Shown piece after piece: positions 18,271 through 27,312 of a DNA stretch of 64,000 bases. Position numbers and translations under genes: made by a program. Source of the DNA: Yoonia sp. (lineage in GTDB: Bacteria; Pseudomonadota; Alphaproteobacteria; Rhodobacterales; Rhodobacteraceae); NCBI GenBank assembly GCA_029250945.1, contig JAQXEG010000009.1, forward strand, positions 62,001 through 126,000. Direction: 5' to 3'. How positions within the stretch are numbered: position 1 is the stretch's first letter; each line of letters starts with the position of its first letter. The notes beneath the pieces were generated by a model. It worked only from the letters and a program-made list of their open reading frames with translations. It searched no databases and was not told where the DNA came from.

Positions 18271-19619
18271 CCATTTCATTCCGTAATGTGATCCTCGCCG
18301 CTGTTGTGGCCAGCCTGTATATCATGGTTGGTGCGCTGGATTGGGGGATTTTTCCCGGCTCTTGGAACACCGCGCTGACCATGCTGAACTTTGCGCTGAT
18401 TGGCGCGATTATGGCGCTGGGTGTGAACCTGCAATGGGGGTTTGCTGGCCTGTTCAACATCGGGATCATGGGGTTCGTCGCATTGGGTGGCTTGGCCGCT
18501 GTGTTGATTTCCATGCCAACGACGCCGGGCGCATTTACAGCGGGCGGCTGGTATGTCCTGATCGGCCTGGGGCTGGGCGTGGCCACGATTGTGGGTGCGG
18601 TCAAGCTGTACGGCTGGCTGCCAATGGGGCGCCTGCGGACGTTGATAACGCTTGCGTTGATCGTGCTGGGCTTCTTTGCCTTCCGGTCTGTGTTCGATAT
18701 CGGCGTGGACGCGATCGAGGATATCAACCCAGCCGCAACCGGCTATTTGGGTGGTTTGAACTGGGGCGGTGAAAACTATAAAGACAACGGCTGGCTGACC
18801 ATCGTGGCGTGGCCCGTTGGCGGCATGTTTGCGGCAGGTGCGGCGTGGGTGATCGGCAAGACAGCATTGGGCCTGCGGTCCGATTATCTGGCGATTGCGA
18901 CGCTTGGCATCGCGGAGATCATCATCGCGATCATCAAGAATGAGGACTGGCTGTCGCGCGGCGTGAAAAACGTCAACGGCTTGCCGCGCCCCGTACCCTA
19001 CGAGATTGACCTGCAAAACGATCCCGGCTTTGTGGAAAGTGCGGCTGCGTGGGGGCTTGATCCCGTCAATGCGTCCACATTGTTCACCAAGACCAGCTAT
19101 GCGCTAATGTTCACTGTGGTGCTGGTGATCCTCTTGATCCTTGCGCAACGCGCGCTGTCCTCCCCTTGGGGCCGGATGATGCGGGCCATTCGTGACAACG
19201 AAGTCGCGGCCGAGGCGATGGGCAAACACGTCACAGCACGGCACCTGCAAATCTTTATCCTCGGCTCCGCGATTTGCGGTATTGCGGGGGCGATGATGAC
19301 GACACTCGACAGCCAGCTGTCACCAACGTCCTATCAACCGCTGCGCTTTACCTTCCTGATCTGGGTGATGGTGATCGTGGGCGGTTCGGGCAATAACTTT
19401 GGCGCTGTGTTGGGCGGGTTCCTGATCTGGTGGCTCTGGATCATGGTCGAACCGCTGGGTGTTCTGATTGCAGAATACACGACCGCAGGCTTTGCCGAAG
19501 ACCACTGGTTCCGCATCCGGATGGAGGATGCCGCAGCACACTTCCGCCTGTTTACCATGGGTCTTGTGCTTCTTCTTGTGCTCCGGTTCAGCCCGCGCGG
19601 GTTGATGCCAGAAAAGTGA
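18267..19619 (+). CDS. LivM-type ABC transporter permease
   Basis: The 450-residue permease has the LivM blocks LGVNLQWGFAGLFNIGIMGFVALGG, LGLRSDYLAIATLGIAEI and the ATPase-contact loop SPWGRMMRAIRDNEVAAEAMGKH. It ends VVGGSGNNFGAVLGGFLIWW and FSPRGLMPEK. It is longer than enteric LivM because of an extra membrane stretch and loop at about residues 90-190. It overlaps livH by 4 bases and the broken racemase gene by a GTGA. Confidence 0.93.
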   Translation: MTISFRNVILAAVVASLYIMVGALDWGIFPGSWNTALTMLNFALIGAIMALGVNLQWGFAGLFNIGIMGFVALGGLAAVLISMPTTPGAFTAGGWYVLIGLGLGVATIVGAVKLYGWLPMGRLRTLITLALIVLGFFAFRSVFDIGVDAIEDINPAATGYLGGLNWGGENYKDNGWLTIVAWPVGGMFAAGAAWVIGKTALGLRSDYLAIATLGIAEIIIAIIKNEDWLSRGVKNVNGLPRPVPYEIDLQNDPGFVESAAAWGLDPVNASTLFTKTSYALMFTVVLVILLILAQRALSSPWGRMMRAIRDNEVAAEAMGKHVTARHLQIFILGSAICGIAGAMMTTLDSQLSPTSYQPLRFTFLIWVMVIVGGSGNNFGAVLGGFLIWWLWIMVEPLGVLIAEYTTAGFAEDHWFRIRMEDAAAHFRLFTMGLVLLLVLRFSPRGLMPEK

Positions 19620-20250
19620 AGATCGGGTTTCTGCATACCGCGCAGGTCCATGTGGCAACGTTTGATGCGTTGCTGGACGGCACGGGGCGGAGGCCGTGCA
19701 CCACGTTGATGAAACCCTGCTGGCCCGTGCACAATCGGATGGGCCACCGGCCGTGCGTCAAGACGCACGCTACGCAGTTGGCACATTAGAACAGGCCAAT
19801 GCGATCGTCTGCACCTGTTCCACACTGGGACTCCTTATGGATGGGTTCGATATCCCCCACCTGCTTTGTATTGACCGCCCGGCGTTTGAGGCTGAGGTCA
19901 GTTACGGGCCGCGCATCATGCTGGTGATCTGTCTGGCCAGCACCAAGGACGCATCAGAACAGCTGTTGCACGATTGTATGGGGTCCAATCAGATCACGCC
20001 GACAACCGTAATCTGCGCAGATGCATGGCCCGCGTTTGAGGCTGGCGACACAAACACCTTCCATACCATGATCGCCAATGACATCAGGCAAGCCGCCGCG
20101 CAGCAACCGTTTGACGCCGTCATCTTGGCCGAGGCATCAATGGCTGGCGCCGCTGCGATGCTAGCTGATCTGGGCATCCTTGTGCTGGCCACGCCCGCGA
20201 TTGCAATGCAGGCCGCCCACGCCATTGCGCAAGGCCAGACAGACCGCTAA
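19616..20250 (+). pseudogene. Asp/Glu racemase-like gene with a frameshift
   Basis: A GTG overlapping the livM stop reads VKIGFLHTAQVHVATFDALLDGTG, then goes out of frame. From about 19688 the neighbouring frame reads AEAVHHVDETLLARAQSDGP and continues to a stop at 20250. It includes CTCSTLG and the later LAEASMAGAA, both typical of the Asp/Glu/hydantoin racemase fold. Adding one G to the GGGG at 19684-19687 restores a single 211-residue protein. The 3' part alone, from an ATG at 19696, would lack the N-terminal strand. Read as a recent single-base loss or a sequencing error. Confidence 0.75.
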
Positions 20251-20283
20251 ACCAAACCCGTTGAAGTTGTGAAAGGCCACAAA

Positions 20284-22749
20284 ATGGCGCTTGTTTTCCG
20301 TTGGTTGATGCGGGTGGTCACCTTGATGTTTGTGCTGGTCGTTGGGGCGTTTTCGCTGGCCTATTACTTTGCCGCGCGGTCCCTGCCCGACTACGACATG
20401 GAGGCTGCCGCACTTGGCCTGAACGCCCCCGTCGAAATCGTGCGCGACAACGCCAATGTTCCGCATATTTTCGGCGAAAACGATGCGGACGTCTATTTCG
20501 CCCTCGGCTTTGCCCATGCCCAAGACCGGCTGTGGCAGATGACCATGCTGCGCCGCACCGCCCAAGGGCGGCTGTCGGAACTTTACGGCGATCGCACGTT
20601 AGAAATCGACAAGGTGCTACGCCGTTTCGACCTGTACCGTCTGGCAGTGTCATCCGTGAACGCCCAAGACGCGGCCACGACCACCGCGCTAGAGGCATAT
20701 TCCGCTGGCGTGAACGCATGGCTGGCCGAGGTGAACGCGGGCGCACGTGGACGCGGCGCGCCAGAGATGTGGCTATTCAATCACCCCATCGCACCGTGGC
20801 AACCCGCCGATAGCCTTGCGATCCTGAAGGTGATGGCATTGCAGCTGTCATCGCATCTGGAACGCGAGGTACTGCGCGCACGCGCGTCGCTGATGCTGCC
20901 TGCAGAACGGCTGATGGATATTTTGCCCGACGATCCCGGCACAGGGATCGCTGCCCTGCCCGACTATGCCCAACTGGTGCCGGGTCTGCCGCGCTACACA
21001 CCCAATCAACGTCTGGCTTACGGTCCGCTGAACCCGTCCAAGGCGCCTGAACTGGCTGGCGCATCAAACGCATGGGCCGCAAGCATTGATCGCGCCGCTG
21101 CGGGCGCCACACTATTGGCCAATGACCCGCATCTTGGGCTGACCGCGCCAACGATCTGGTATCTAACGCGGTTGGAGCTAGAATCCGGCGGCGTCATCGG
21201 CGGCACTATTCCCGGCATGCCTGCGTTGCTGACCGGGCGGAGCGCCGATCTTGGCTGGGGGCTGACCAGCAGCTATCTGGACGATCAGGACGTGTTCCTA
21301 GAGGAGTTGAACCCCGATAATCCAGAAGAATACCGCACCCCAACCGGTTGGGCGCCCTTCACATCCCGTGACAGCATCATCCAGATCAAGGATGCGCGCC
21401 CCGTCACCCTGAAACTTCGTTGGAGCGTGAATGGCCCCATCATGCCAGCCGCACAATATGATCTGGGTGGCATCACGCCGCCCGGTCATGTCGCGGCAAT
21501 CGGCTGGACTGCCCTGTCGGACCGCGACACATCCATGTCGGCGGCTTTGGCCATTGTGGGCGCGCAGACCGTGCAAGGGGCCATTGCCAACGCCGAAGAG
21601 TATATCGCACCCGCACAGAACCTGACGCTCGCGGATCGCAACCAGATCGCGATGAAGGTGATTGGGGCCGTGCCTGCCCGCGACGCAGCACACCAAAGCA
21701 AGGGACGCCTGCCCACCTATGGCTACTTGCCCACGAACCGCTGGCAGGGGCGCCTGCCCTATGCTGATAATCCGGAATTCGTTAATCCCACCGGCGGCAT
21801 CCTTGGAAATACCAATAATAAGGTCATCGACCGCCCGTTCCCGAACCATGTGTCCTATGAATGGGGCGATACGCAGCGGATCAACCGCTGGCAGCGCCTG
21901 ATGCAAAGCCGTGCGGTCCACACCCGCGAAAGCTTTATCGAGGCGCAGCTGGATACCGTCAGCTTTACCGCGCGCTCACTCCTTCCGTTGATCGGTGCCG
22001 ACCTGTGGTTCACGGGCGAAGCTGCCCCCGATGGTACACCTGAACGACGCCGCCAAGACGCGCTGTCGTTACTGGCCGCGTGGAATGGTGAGATGAACGA
22101 ACACCTGCCAGAGCCGCTGTTGTATGCAGCATGGTTGCGCACATTGCAGGACCGGTTGATCCGCGATGAAATGGGCCCGCTCGGATCCGAGTTTACCCAC
22201 CCAAACCCTGTGTTCATCGAACGTGTGTTCCGCGATATCGACGGGGCATCGGCATGGTGCGACGTGCTGCAATCGGCACCTGTAGAAACCTGCACTGACA
22301 TTGCGCGACAGTCGCTGGACGAGGCACTAATCTGGATCGGGGAAAACGCCGAAGGATCTATCGAATCCCTGCGCTGGGGCGACATGCATCAGGCAACCCA
22401 TGATCACCCCGTCCTTGGTACAGTGCCTGTGTTGAACTGGTTTGTGAATATCCGCCAATCGACCAGCGGTGGCGACAACACCCTGCAACGCGGCCGCACA
22501 TCAGGCACCGGCCCCAACCCGTTCGAGAACGTGCATGCGGCTGGCTATCGCGGTGTGTATGATTTCGCCGATCCCGATAGCTCGGTCTTTGTGTCGGCGA
22601 CGGGTCAATCCGGCCACCCGTTGTCACGCTACTACGACAATCTGGGGGAACTGTGGCGGCGCGGGGAATATATCCCCATGTCGCTTGACCCCGACCTTGC
22701 ACGTGCGGCGGCGGTCGGCGTTACACAATTGGTACCAGCGGCAAATTAA
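20284..22749 (+). CDS. Penicillin acylase family N-terminal-nucleophile hydrolase
   Basis: The 821-residue protein has one N-terminal membrane anchor or signal (residues 8-30), then the alpha-chain region with GFAHAQDRLWQMTMLRR. The self-cleavage site and nucleophile Ser261 lie in AGASNAWAAS, followed by the beta chain. Other family blocks are ANDPHLGLTAPTIWY and TGRSADLGWGLTSSYLDDQD. The family cuts amide bonds of penicillins, acyl-homoserine lactones or cyclic amides. An AAAGG lies 7 bases before this ATG. It follows the transporter and racemase genes in one direction, so its substrate may be an imported amide. Confidence 0.9.
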   Translation: MALVFRWLMRVVTLMFVLVVGAFSLAYYFAARSLPDYDMEAAALGLNAPVEIVRDNANVPHIFGENDADVYFALGFAHAQDRLWQMTMLRRTAQGRLSELYGDRTLEIDKVLRRFDLYRLAVSSVNAQDAATTTALEAYSAGVNAWLAEVNAGARGRGAPEMWLFNHPIAPWQPADSLAILKVMALQLSSHLEREVLRARASLMLPAERLMDILPDDPGTGIAALPDYAQLVPGLPRYTPNQRLAYGPLNPSKAPELAGASNAWAASIDRAAAGATLLANDPHLGLTAPTIWYLTRLELESGGVIGGTIPGMPALLTGRSADLGWGLTSSYLDDQDVFLEELNPDNPEEYRTPTGWAPFTSRDSIIQIKDARPVTLKLRWSVNGPIMPAAQYDLGGITPPGHVAAIGWTALSDRDTSMSAALAIVGAQTVQGAIANAEEYIAPAQNLTLADRNQIAMKVIGAVPARDAAHQSKGRLPTYGYLPTNRWQGRLPYADNPEFVNPTGGILGNTNNKVIDRPFPNHVSYEWGDTQRINRWQRLMQSRAVHTRESFIEAQLDTVSFTARSLLPLIGADLWFTGEAAPDGTPERRRQDALSLLAAWNGEMNEHLPEPLLYAAWLRTLQDRLIRDEMGPLGSEFTHPNPVFIERVFRDIDGASAWCDVLQSAPVETCTDIARQSLDEALIWIGENAEGSIESLRWGDMHQATHDHPVLGTVPVLNWFVNIRQSTSGGDNTLQRGRTSGTGPNPFENVHAAGYRGVYDFADPDSSVFVSATGQSGHPLSRYYDNLGELWRRGEYIPMSLDPDLARAAAVGVTQLVPAAN

Positions 22750-24020
22750 AGACGGGTAAACCGCTCTTTTTGCAGCAGGGTCCAGAACACGGTCAGGGTA
22801 TAGCCGTCGTCGGTCATCTGCTGATCAGTGACAATACCTTGGTCGAACAACCACGCGCGCTGGCGACCATCAGCAAAGGACAGCGTCAGCACCTCTTCGC
22901 ACCGCGGATCTTTAAGATGTACGGCCAGTGACCCCATCAGATCATCCATACCAGCACCCGTCGCTGCGGAAATTGCGTAAAGATCATCCTTGCGCGCGGC
23001 CTCTGTTTCGGCGGCGGCGCGGGCGTCATCATCCAGCAGGTCGGTTTTATTCCAAACCTCGACCATGGGCGCATCTTCGGGGATGCCAAGCGTGCGCAGA
23101 ATGGTCATGACATCGGCGGATTGTTCTTCGGTCTGCTCATGGCTGATATCGCGCACATGCACGATCAGATCGGCATCCAGCACCTCCTCCAACGTGGCGC
23201 TGAACGATGCGACCAGTTCGGTGGGCAGATCACTGATAAAGCCCACTGTGTCGGACATGATCACCTCATCCCCCGACGGCAGTGTGATCTTGCGCATGGT
23301 GGGATCAAGCGTGGCGAACAGCATGTCCTTGGCGAACACCTCTGCCCCCGTCAAACGGTTGAACAGCGTGGATTTCCCTGCGTTCGTATAGCCGACAAGG
23401 GCGACAATCGGGAACGGCACCTTGGCACGGGATGCGCGGTGCAATTCGCGGGTTTTCACGACCTTGGCCATTTGTTTGCGCAGGCGGTTCAGCTGGTCAT
23501 CAATGGCGCGGCGGTCAGCCTCAATCTGGGTTTCACCCGGACCACCGACAAAGCCAAGCCCGCCACGTTGCCGTTCAAGGTGGGTCCATGCGCGCACAAG
23601 CCGCGTGCGCTGGTACGACAGCGCGGCCATTTCGACCTGCAACACACCTTCGGCGGTGCGCGCACGGTCGCTAAAGATCTCGAGGATCAGACCGGTGCGG
23701 TCCAGCAATTTGACCCCCCATGCCTTTTCCAGATTGCGCTGTTGAACAGGCGTCACAGGCCCGTCGATCAGAACAAGCTCCACCTCGTTGTCATGAAACA
23801 AGACGCGCAGCTCTTCGATCTTGCCTTTGCCAAGCAACATGCCCGCATGGATTTTCGGCAGGCGAACGACGTCAGAGCCGATAACCTGTAGATTCGGCAA
23901 AGCCGCAGCCAGTGCCACAGCCTCGGCAAGCGCGGGGCCAGCGTCCCTGCGGGTATGGTCGGTTTTCAGATCAGGGTGAATCACCCAAGCCCGTGTTAGC
24001 GGGGTGTCGTGTTCAAGCAA
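22746..24020 (-). CDS. hflX: HflX, ribosome-associated GTPase
   Basis: The 424-residue GTPase has the HflX N-terminal domain with KIHAGMLLGKGKIEEL and a glycine-rich linker GGLGFVGGPGETQIE. The G domain follows: G1 GYTNAGKST at about 210-217, DTVGFISDLP for G3 and NKTDLL for G4. HflX splits stalled ribosomes under stress. The start is a TTG only 2 bases after the hfq stop; hfq-hflX is a classical pair. It converges with the acylase gene and overlaps its stop by 4 bases. Confidence 0.95.
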   Translation of the reverse strand: MLEHDTPLTRAWVIHPDLKTDHTRRDAGPALAEAVALAAALPNLQVIGSDVVRLPKIHAGMLLGKGKIEELRVLFHDNEVELVLIDGPVTPVQQRNLEKAWGVKLLDRTGLILEIFSDRARTAEGVLQVEMAALSYQRTRLVRAWTHLERQRGGLGFVGGPGETQIEADRRAIDDQLNRLRKQMAKVVKTRELHRASRAKVPFPIVALVGYTNAGKSTLFNRLTGAEVFAKDMLFATLDPTMRKITLPSGDEVIMSDTVGFISDLPTELVASFSATLEEVLDADLIVHVRDISHEQTEEQSADVMTILRTLGIPEDAPMVEVWNKTDLLDDDARAAAETEAARKDDLYAISAATGAGMDDLMGSLAVHLKDPRCEEVLTLSFADGRQRAWLFDQGIVTDQQMTDDGYTLTVFWTLLQKERFTRL

Positions 24021-24022
24021 AC

Positions 24023-24256
24023 TTATTCTTCGCCTTCATACAGGCTGATGGGCTGTGCCGGCATGATCGTTGAAATCGCGCTTTTGTACACAAGCTGTGA
24101 CTGGCCATCGCGGCGCAAAAGCACGCAAAAGCTGTCAAACCAGGTGATAACACCCTGCAATTTAACACCGTTCACCAGAAAAATGGTGACAGGCACTTTG
24201 GTCTTACGAACATGGTTTAGGAATGAATCCTGAAGATTTGCTTTATCGGCCGCCAT
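24023..24256 (-). CDS. hfq: Hfq, RNA chaperone
   Basis: The 77-residue protein is a full-length Hfq. Sm1 covers [39 protein letters not shown]. Sm2 contains [16 protein letters not shown], the family YKHAISTI motif. It forms a hexamer that pairs small RNAs with mRNAs and supports nitrogen regulation in alphaproteobacteria. It lies between trkH (102 bases upstream) and hflX. The C-terminal tail is short, as usual for Rhodobacteraceae. Confidence 0.97.
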   Translation of the reverse strand: MAADKANLQDSFLNHVRKTKVPVTIFLVNGVKLQGVITWFDSFCVLLRRDGQSQLVYKSAISTIMPAQPISLYEGEE

Positions 24257-24358
24257 TTGCGGGACCCCTTTTTATTCTTCCGGTCGCGTATCGACCTCTT
24301 CTCCGATTAATTTATCTAGTATGTAGGCAGCTTTAGAAAGATTCCAGCCCCTAAATCC

Positions 24359-25882
24359 CTAGTTCCGCCAGATCTCAGGGTTGAAAAGCGCAATGATCGC
24401 CAATGTTTCCAACCGCCCCAAAACCATCGTCACGGCAAGGATGATTTTCGCGCTATCAGGCACGCCAGATATCAGAGTCGGGCTTTCGGCGGCCACATGC
24501 GCCAACGGACCCGTTGTCGATAGCGCGGAAACAGCCAGCACCATCGCCGTTTCGAACTGCACGCCTGTCAACGACAAGGCGACCATCACGGCCGCGACGG
24601 ATAGCGCGAACAGCATGAAAAACACCCACGAAATATAGGCGCCTTGCTTGCGGATGCGCCGCGCCTCGCGTCCGCCACCACCCACAGACGACGGATGCAC
24701 AAGCCGTTGCAATTCCCGTTCCGAATGACGGTAAAGCGCGTAAATCCGCAGCAGTTTGACACCGCCCGCAGTGGTCGCCACCCCGCCGCCGATCAATGTC
24801 AGCCCGACTAGCAACAGCCCCGGCGTCTGCAACCCCGACCAATCCGCCGCATCCAGCCATTCGCGGGATTCAAACCCAGTGGTCGTCAGGAATGACGTGA
24901 CCGTGAACAAAGCCCCCCAGATCGCTGCAAGCATTTCGCCAAACGACGCGGTGCTTTCTTCCTCGATCGAGCCTGCAAAATGGCGCAAGAACAATAGCGC
25001 CGTGACCGTCCCAATCAGCGCGAGCCCCATGCGAAATTCAGGATCGGAGCGCAGCCCCTTGTCGTTTTCACCCAAAAGGCCCGGGCTAAAGCTAAGCCGG
25101 GACACGGCAAAGACGAAAAACACAAGGATCAGGATTTCACCCCAAATACCCGATGACGCGTCATACAGGCCACCAATCGGCGTGATGCCGGAGGTTGACA
25201 GCACCGACATCGCATGGATTAGCGCGACATAGGGCACCTCGCCCAAGCTAGTCAGCCCCACCCACAGCAGAAACGTCAACGACACGTAAATCGGCGTCAA
25301 TTGCAGCGTGTAGCGCATCAATCTGTCCGATGGGTCGGCGATATTGGCTATCTGGTGGAATGCGCTGGCGACGGCGCCCTTCCCCGCTGTGCCGGTTGAC
25401 CGCACCTCAAACCCGCCTAGGTTCATTGGCGCGAAAATTGATACGGCCGTGATCCACACCAACAACCCGCCCATCCAACCGACAAGGCCGCGCCACAGGT
25501 GTTGCGACGGGGTCAAACGGCCAATGTTGTCATAGACGCTGGCGCCAGTGGTGGTGAAGGATGACACCATTTCGAACCACGCGTTCAGCAGGCTGGTGTT
25601 ACCCACCGCCTCTTGGAACGGGACGGCGAACATCAGCGGCAGCACCGTGAACGCGGCCAATAGCGCGGTTAATTGGCTGCGCGCCACGCTTTTGGGGTCA
25701 AAATCCAACGTGGCCAAGCCAATGATCAGCGTCAGTATCCCGCTAAGGATGAACCCGTAAAAGAACACCCGCATCGTTTGAAAATCTGACAACGCCAACC
25801 CATGCGACGCCGGCACCAGCATCGCAGCAGAGCCAAAGCCCATCAGCACGACGAAAAAGGGAACCCGCCGGAGAAATTCCAT
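24359..25882 (-). CDS. trkH: TrkH family potassium transporter subunit
   Basis: The 507-residue membrane protein has the four-fold M-P-M repeat of Trk/Ktr channels. Selectivity-filter-like stretches are visible in SSFTTTGASVYDN, SVLSTSGITPIG, SFLTTTGFES and SALSTTGPLAHV. It carries K+ inward together with TrkA, encoded just upstream with a one-base TAATG overlap. The start MEFLRRVPFFVVLMG fits the family. Its place in the ntr-hfq cluster is common in Rhodobacteraceae. Confidence 0.95.
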   Translation of the reverse strand: MEFLRRVPFFVVLMGFGSAAMLVPASHGLALSDFQTMRVFFYGFILSGILTLIIGLATLDFDPKSVARSQLTALLAAFTVLPLMFAVPFQEAVGNTSLLNAWFEMVSSFTTTGASVYDNIGRLTPSQHLWRGLVGWMGGLLVWITAVSIFAPMNLGGFEVRSTGTAGKGAVASAFHQIANIADPSDRLMRYTLQLTPIYVSLTFLLWVGLTSLGEVPYVALIHAMSVLSTSGITPIGGLYDASSGIWGEILILVFFVFAVSRLSFSPGLLGENDKGLRSDPEFRMGLALIGTVTALLFLRHFAGSIEEESTASFGEMLAAIWGALFTVTSFLTTTGFESREWLDAADWSGLQTPGLLLVGLTLIGGGVATTAGGVKLLRIYALYRHSERELQRLVHPSSVGGGGREARRIRKQGAYISWVFFMLFALSVAAVMVALSLTGVQFETAMVLAVSALSTTGPLAHVAAESPTLISGVPDSAKIILAVTMVLGRLETLAIIALFNPEIWRN

Positions 25883-27258
25883 TAGAAAAAGTCGATCGAG
25901 ACCTGTAATAGGCGCTCAATTTCCGACACATCATCAGCCATCGCGAAAATGGCAATTACGTCACCCTCGTCGATGCGGGTGTCACCCTTAGGTTTCGTGG
26001 CTTTGCCGTCTTTCATCACCGCGCAAACAATCGTGCCTTCGGGGAAATCAATATCCTTGATCCGCTGTCCCGCGATGGGTGACGTGCCAAGCACCTGCGC
26101 CTCGATCACTTCGGCCTCAGCGTCCCCAATGGAATAAACGGCCCGCACACGGCCATGGCGAATGTGGCGCAGGATCGAACTGACCGTGGTGGCGCGGGGG
26201 TTGATATATGCCTCGATATCCAACGGCCCCATCAGCGGCACCAAGGTCGGATCGTTGATCAGCGTAATCGCCATCGAACAGCCCATTTCCTTGGCCCGCA
26301 CAGAGGCGAGCATATTCGTCTTATCGTCATCCGTCACAGCCAGCACCGCGTCAGCGGATATGATACCCGCCTCGTCCAGCAACCCGCTATCAAGCCCGTC
26401 ACCATGTAGCACAATCGTCCGGTCCAACAGATCGGCGGCATTTTCCGCGATCTCGCGATCCTTCTCAATCACCTTTACGCGGACGCGTTCGGTCCGCGCC
26501 TCAAGCGCGCGTGCGACACCTAGGCCAACATTTCCGCCGCCCACAATGACGATCCGTTCTTGTTTAGCATTCGTTTTGCCAAAGATCTCAAGCGTGCGGG
26601 TGCGGTCGCCGGTATCCGTGAACAGATAGCATTCATCACCCGGAAATAACTGATCGCCAGCGGACGGTACAAACAATGTCCCTTCGCGACGGATACCGAC
26701 AACAAGGGCGCGCAGGGTTGAAAACAGATCGGTTAGCTGGCGCAGCGGCGTGTTGATCACGGGGCAATCTTCGGCAATCGTGATGCCAAGCAAATGCGCC
26801 TTGCCGTCCATAAAGCTTTCGGTGTCAAAGGCGGCGGGTGCTGCCAAGCGTTGCAACGCGGCCTCGGCCACCTCTTTTTCGGGACTAATAACCACGTCGA
26901 TTGGCAAGTGATCGCGACGGTATAGATCAGAATAAATCGCCGTTAGGTAACTTTGCGACCGCAGTCGCGCGATTTTGCGCCGAATGGCAAATACCGAATG
27001 GGCCACCTGACAGGTGACCATATTCACCTCATCCGAATGGGTGGCAGCGATGATCATATCAGCATCCGCCGCACCGGCACGTTCCAAAATATCCGGATAG
27101 CTCGCGAAACCGGAAATCCCTTGCACATCAAGGGTATCTGTCGCGCGGCGCACCAATTCAGGGTTGTTATCGACAACCGTGACATCGTTCTTTTCCCCCG
27201 ACAAATGGCGGGCAATTTGCCAGCCGACCTGTCCCGCGCCGCAGATAATCACTTTCAT
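25882..27258 (-). CDS. trkA: TrkA, potassium uptake regulatory NAD-binding protein
   Basis: The 458-residue cytoplasmic protein holds two RCK units, each a TrkA-N Rossmann domain plus a TrkA-C domain. The nucleotide-binding motifs are GAGQVGWQIARHL (residues 7-19) and IVGGGNVGLGVARAL (about 235-249). It gates TrkH. It sits 54 bases after ntrX on the same strand and overlaps trkH by one base. Confidence 0.96.
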   Translation of the reverse strand: MKVIICGAGQVGWQIARHLSGEKNDVTVVDNNPELVRRATDTLDVQGISGFASYPDILERAGAADADMIIAATHSDEVNMVTCQVAHSVFAIRRKIARLRSQSYLTAIYSDLYRRDHLPIDVVISPEKEVAEAALQRLAAPAAFDTESFMDGKAHLLGITIAEDCPVINTPLRQLTDLFSTLRALVVGIRREGTLFVPSAGDQLFPGDECYLFTDTGDRTRTLEIFGKTNAKQERIVIVGGGNVGLGVARALEARTERVRVKVIEKDREIAENAADLLDRTIVLHGDGLDSGLLDEAGIISADAVLAVTDDDKTNMLASVRAKEMGCSMAITLINDPTLVPLMGPLDIEAYINPRATTVSSILRHIRHGRVRAVYSIGDAEAEVIEAQVLGTSPIAGQRIKDIDFPEGTIVCAVMKDGKATKPKGDTRIDEGDVIAIFAMADDVSEIERLLQVSIDFF

Positions 27259-27312
27259 GATGACACTCCTTCAAGGCCCCTACGCGTGACAGAACATCGG
27301 CGGCAGGTCAAT

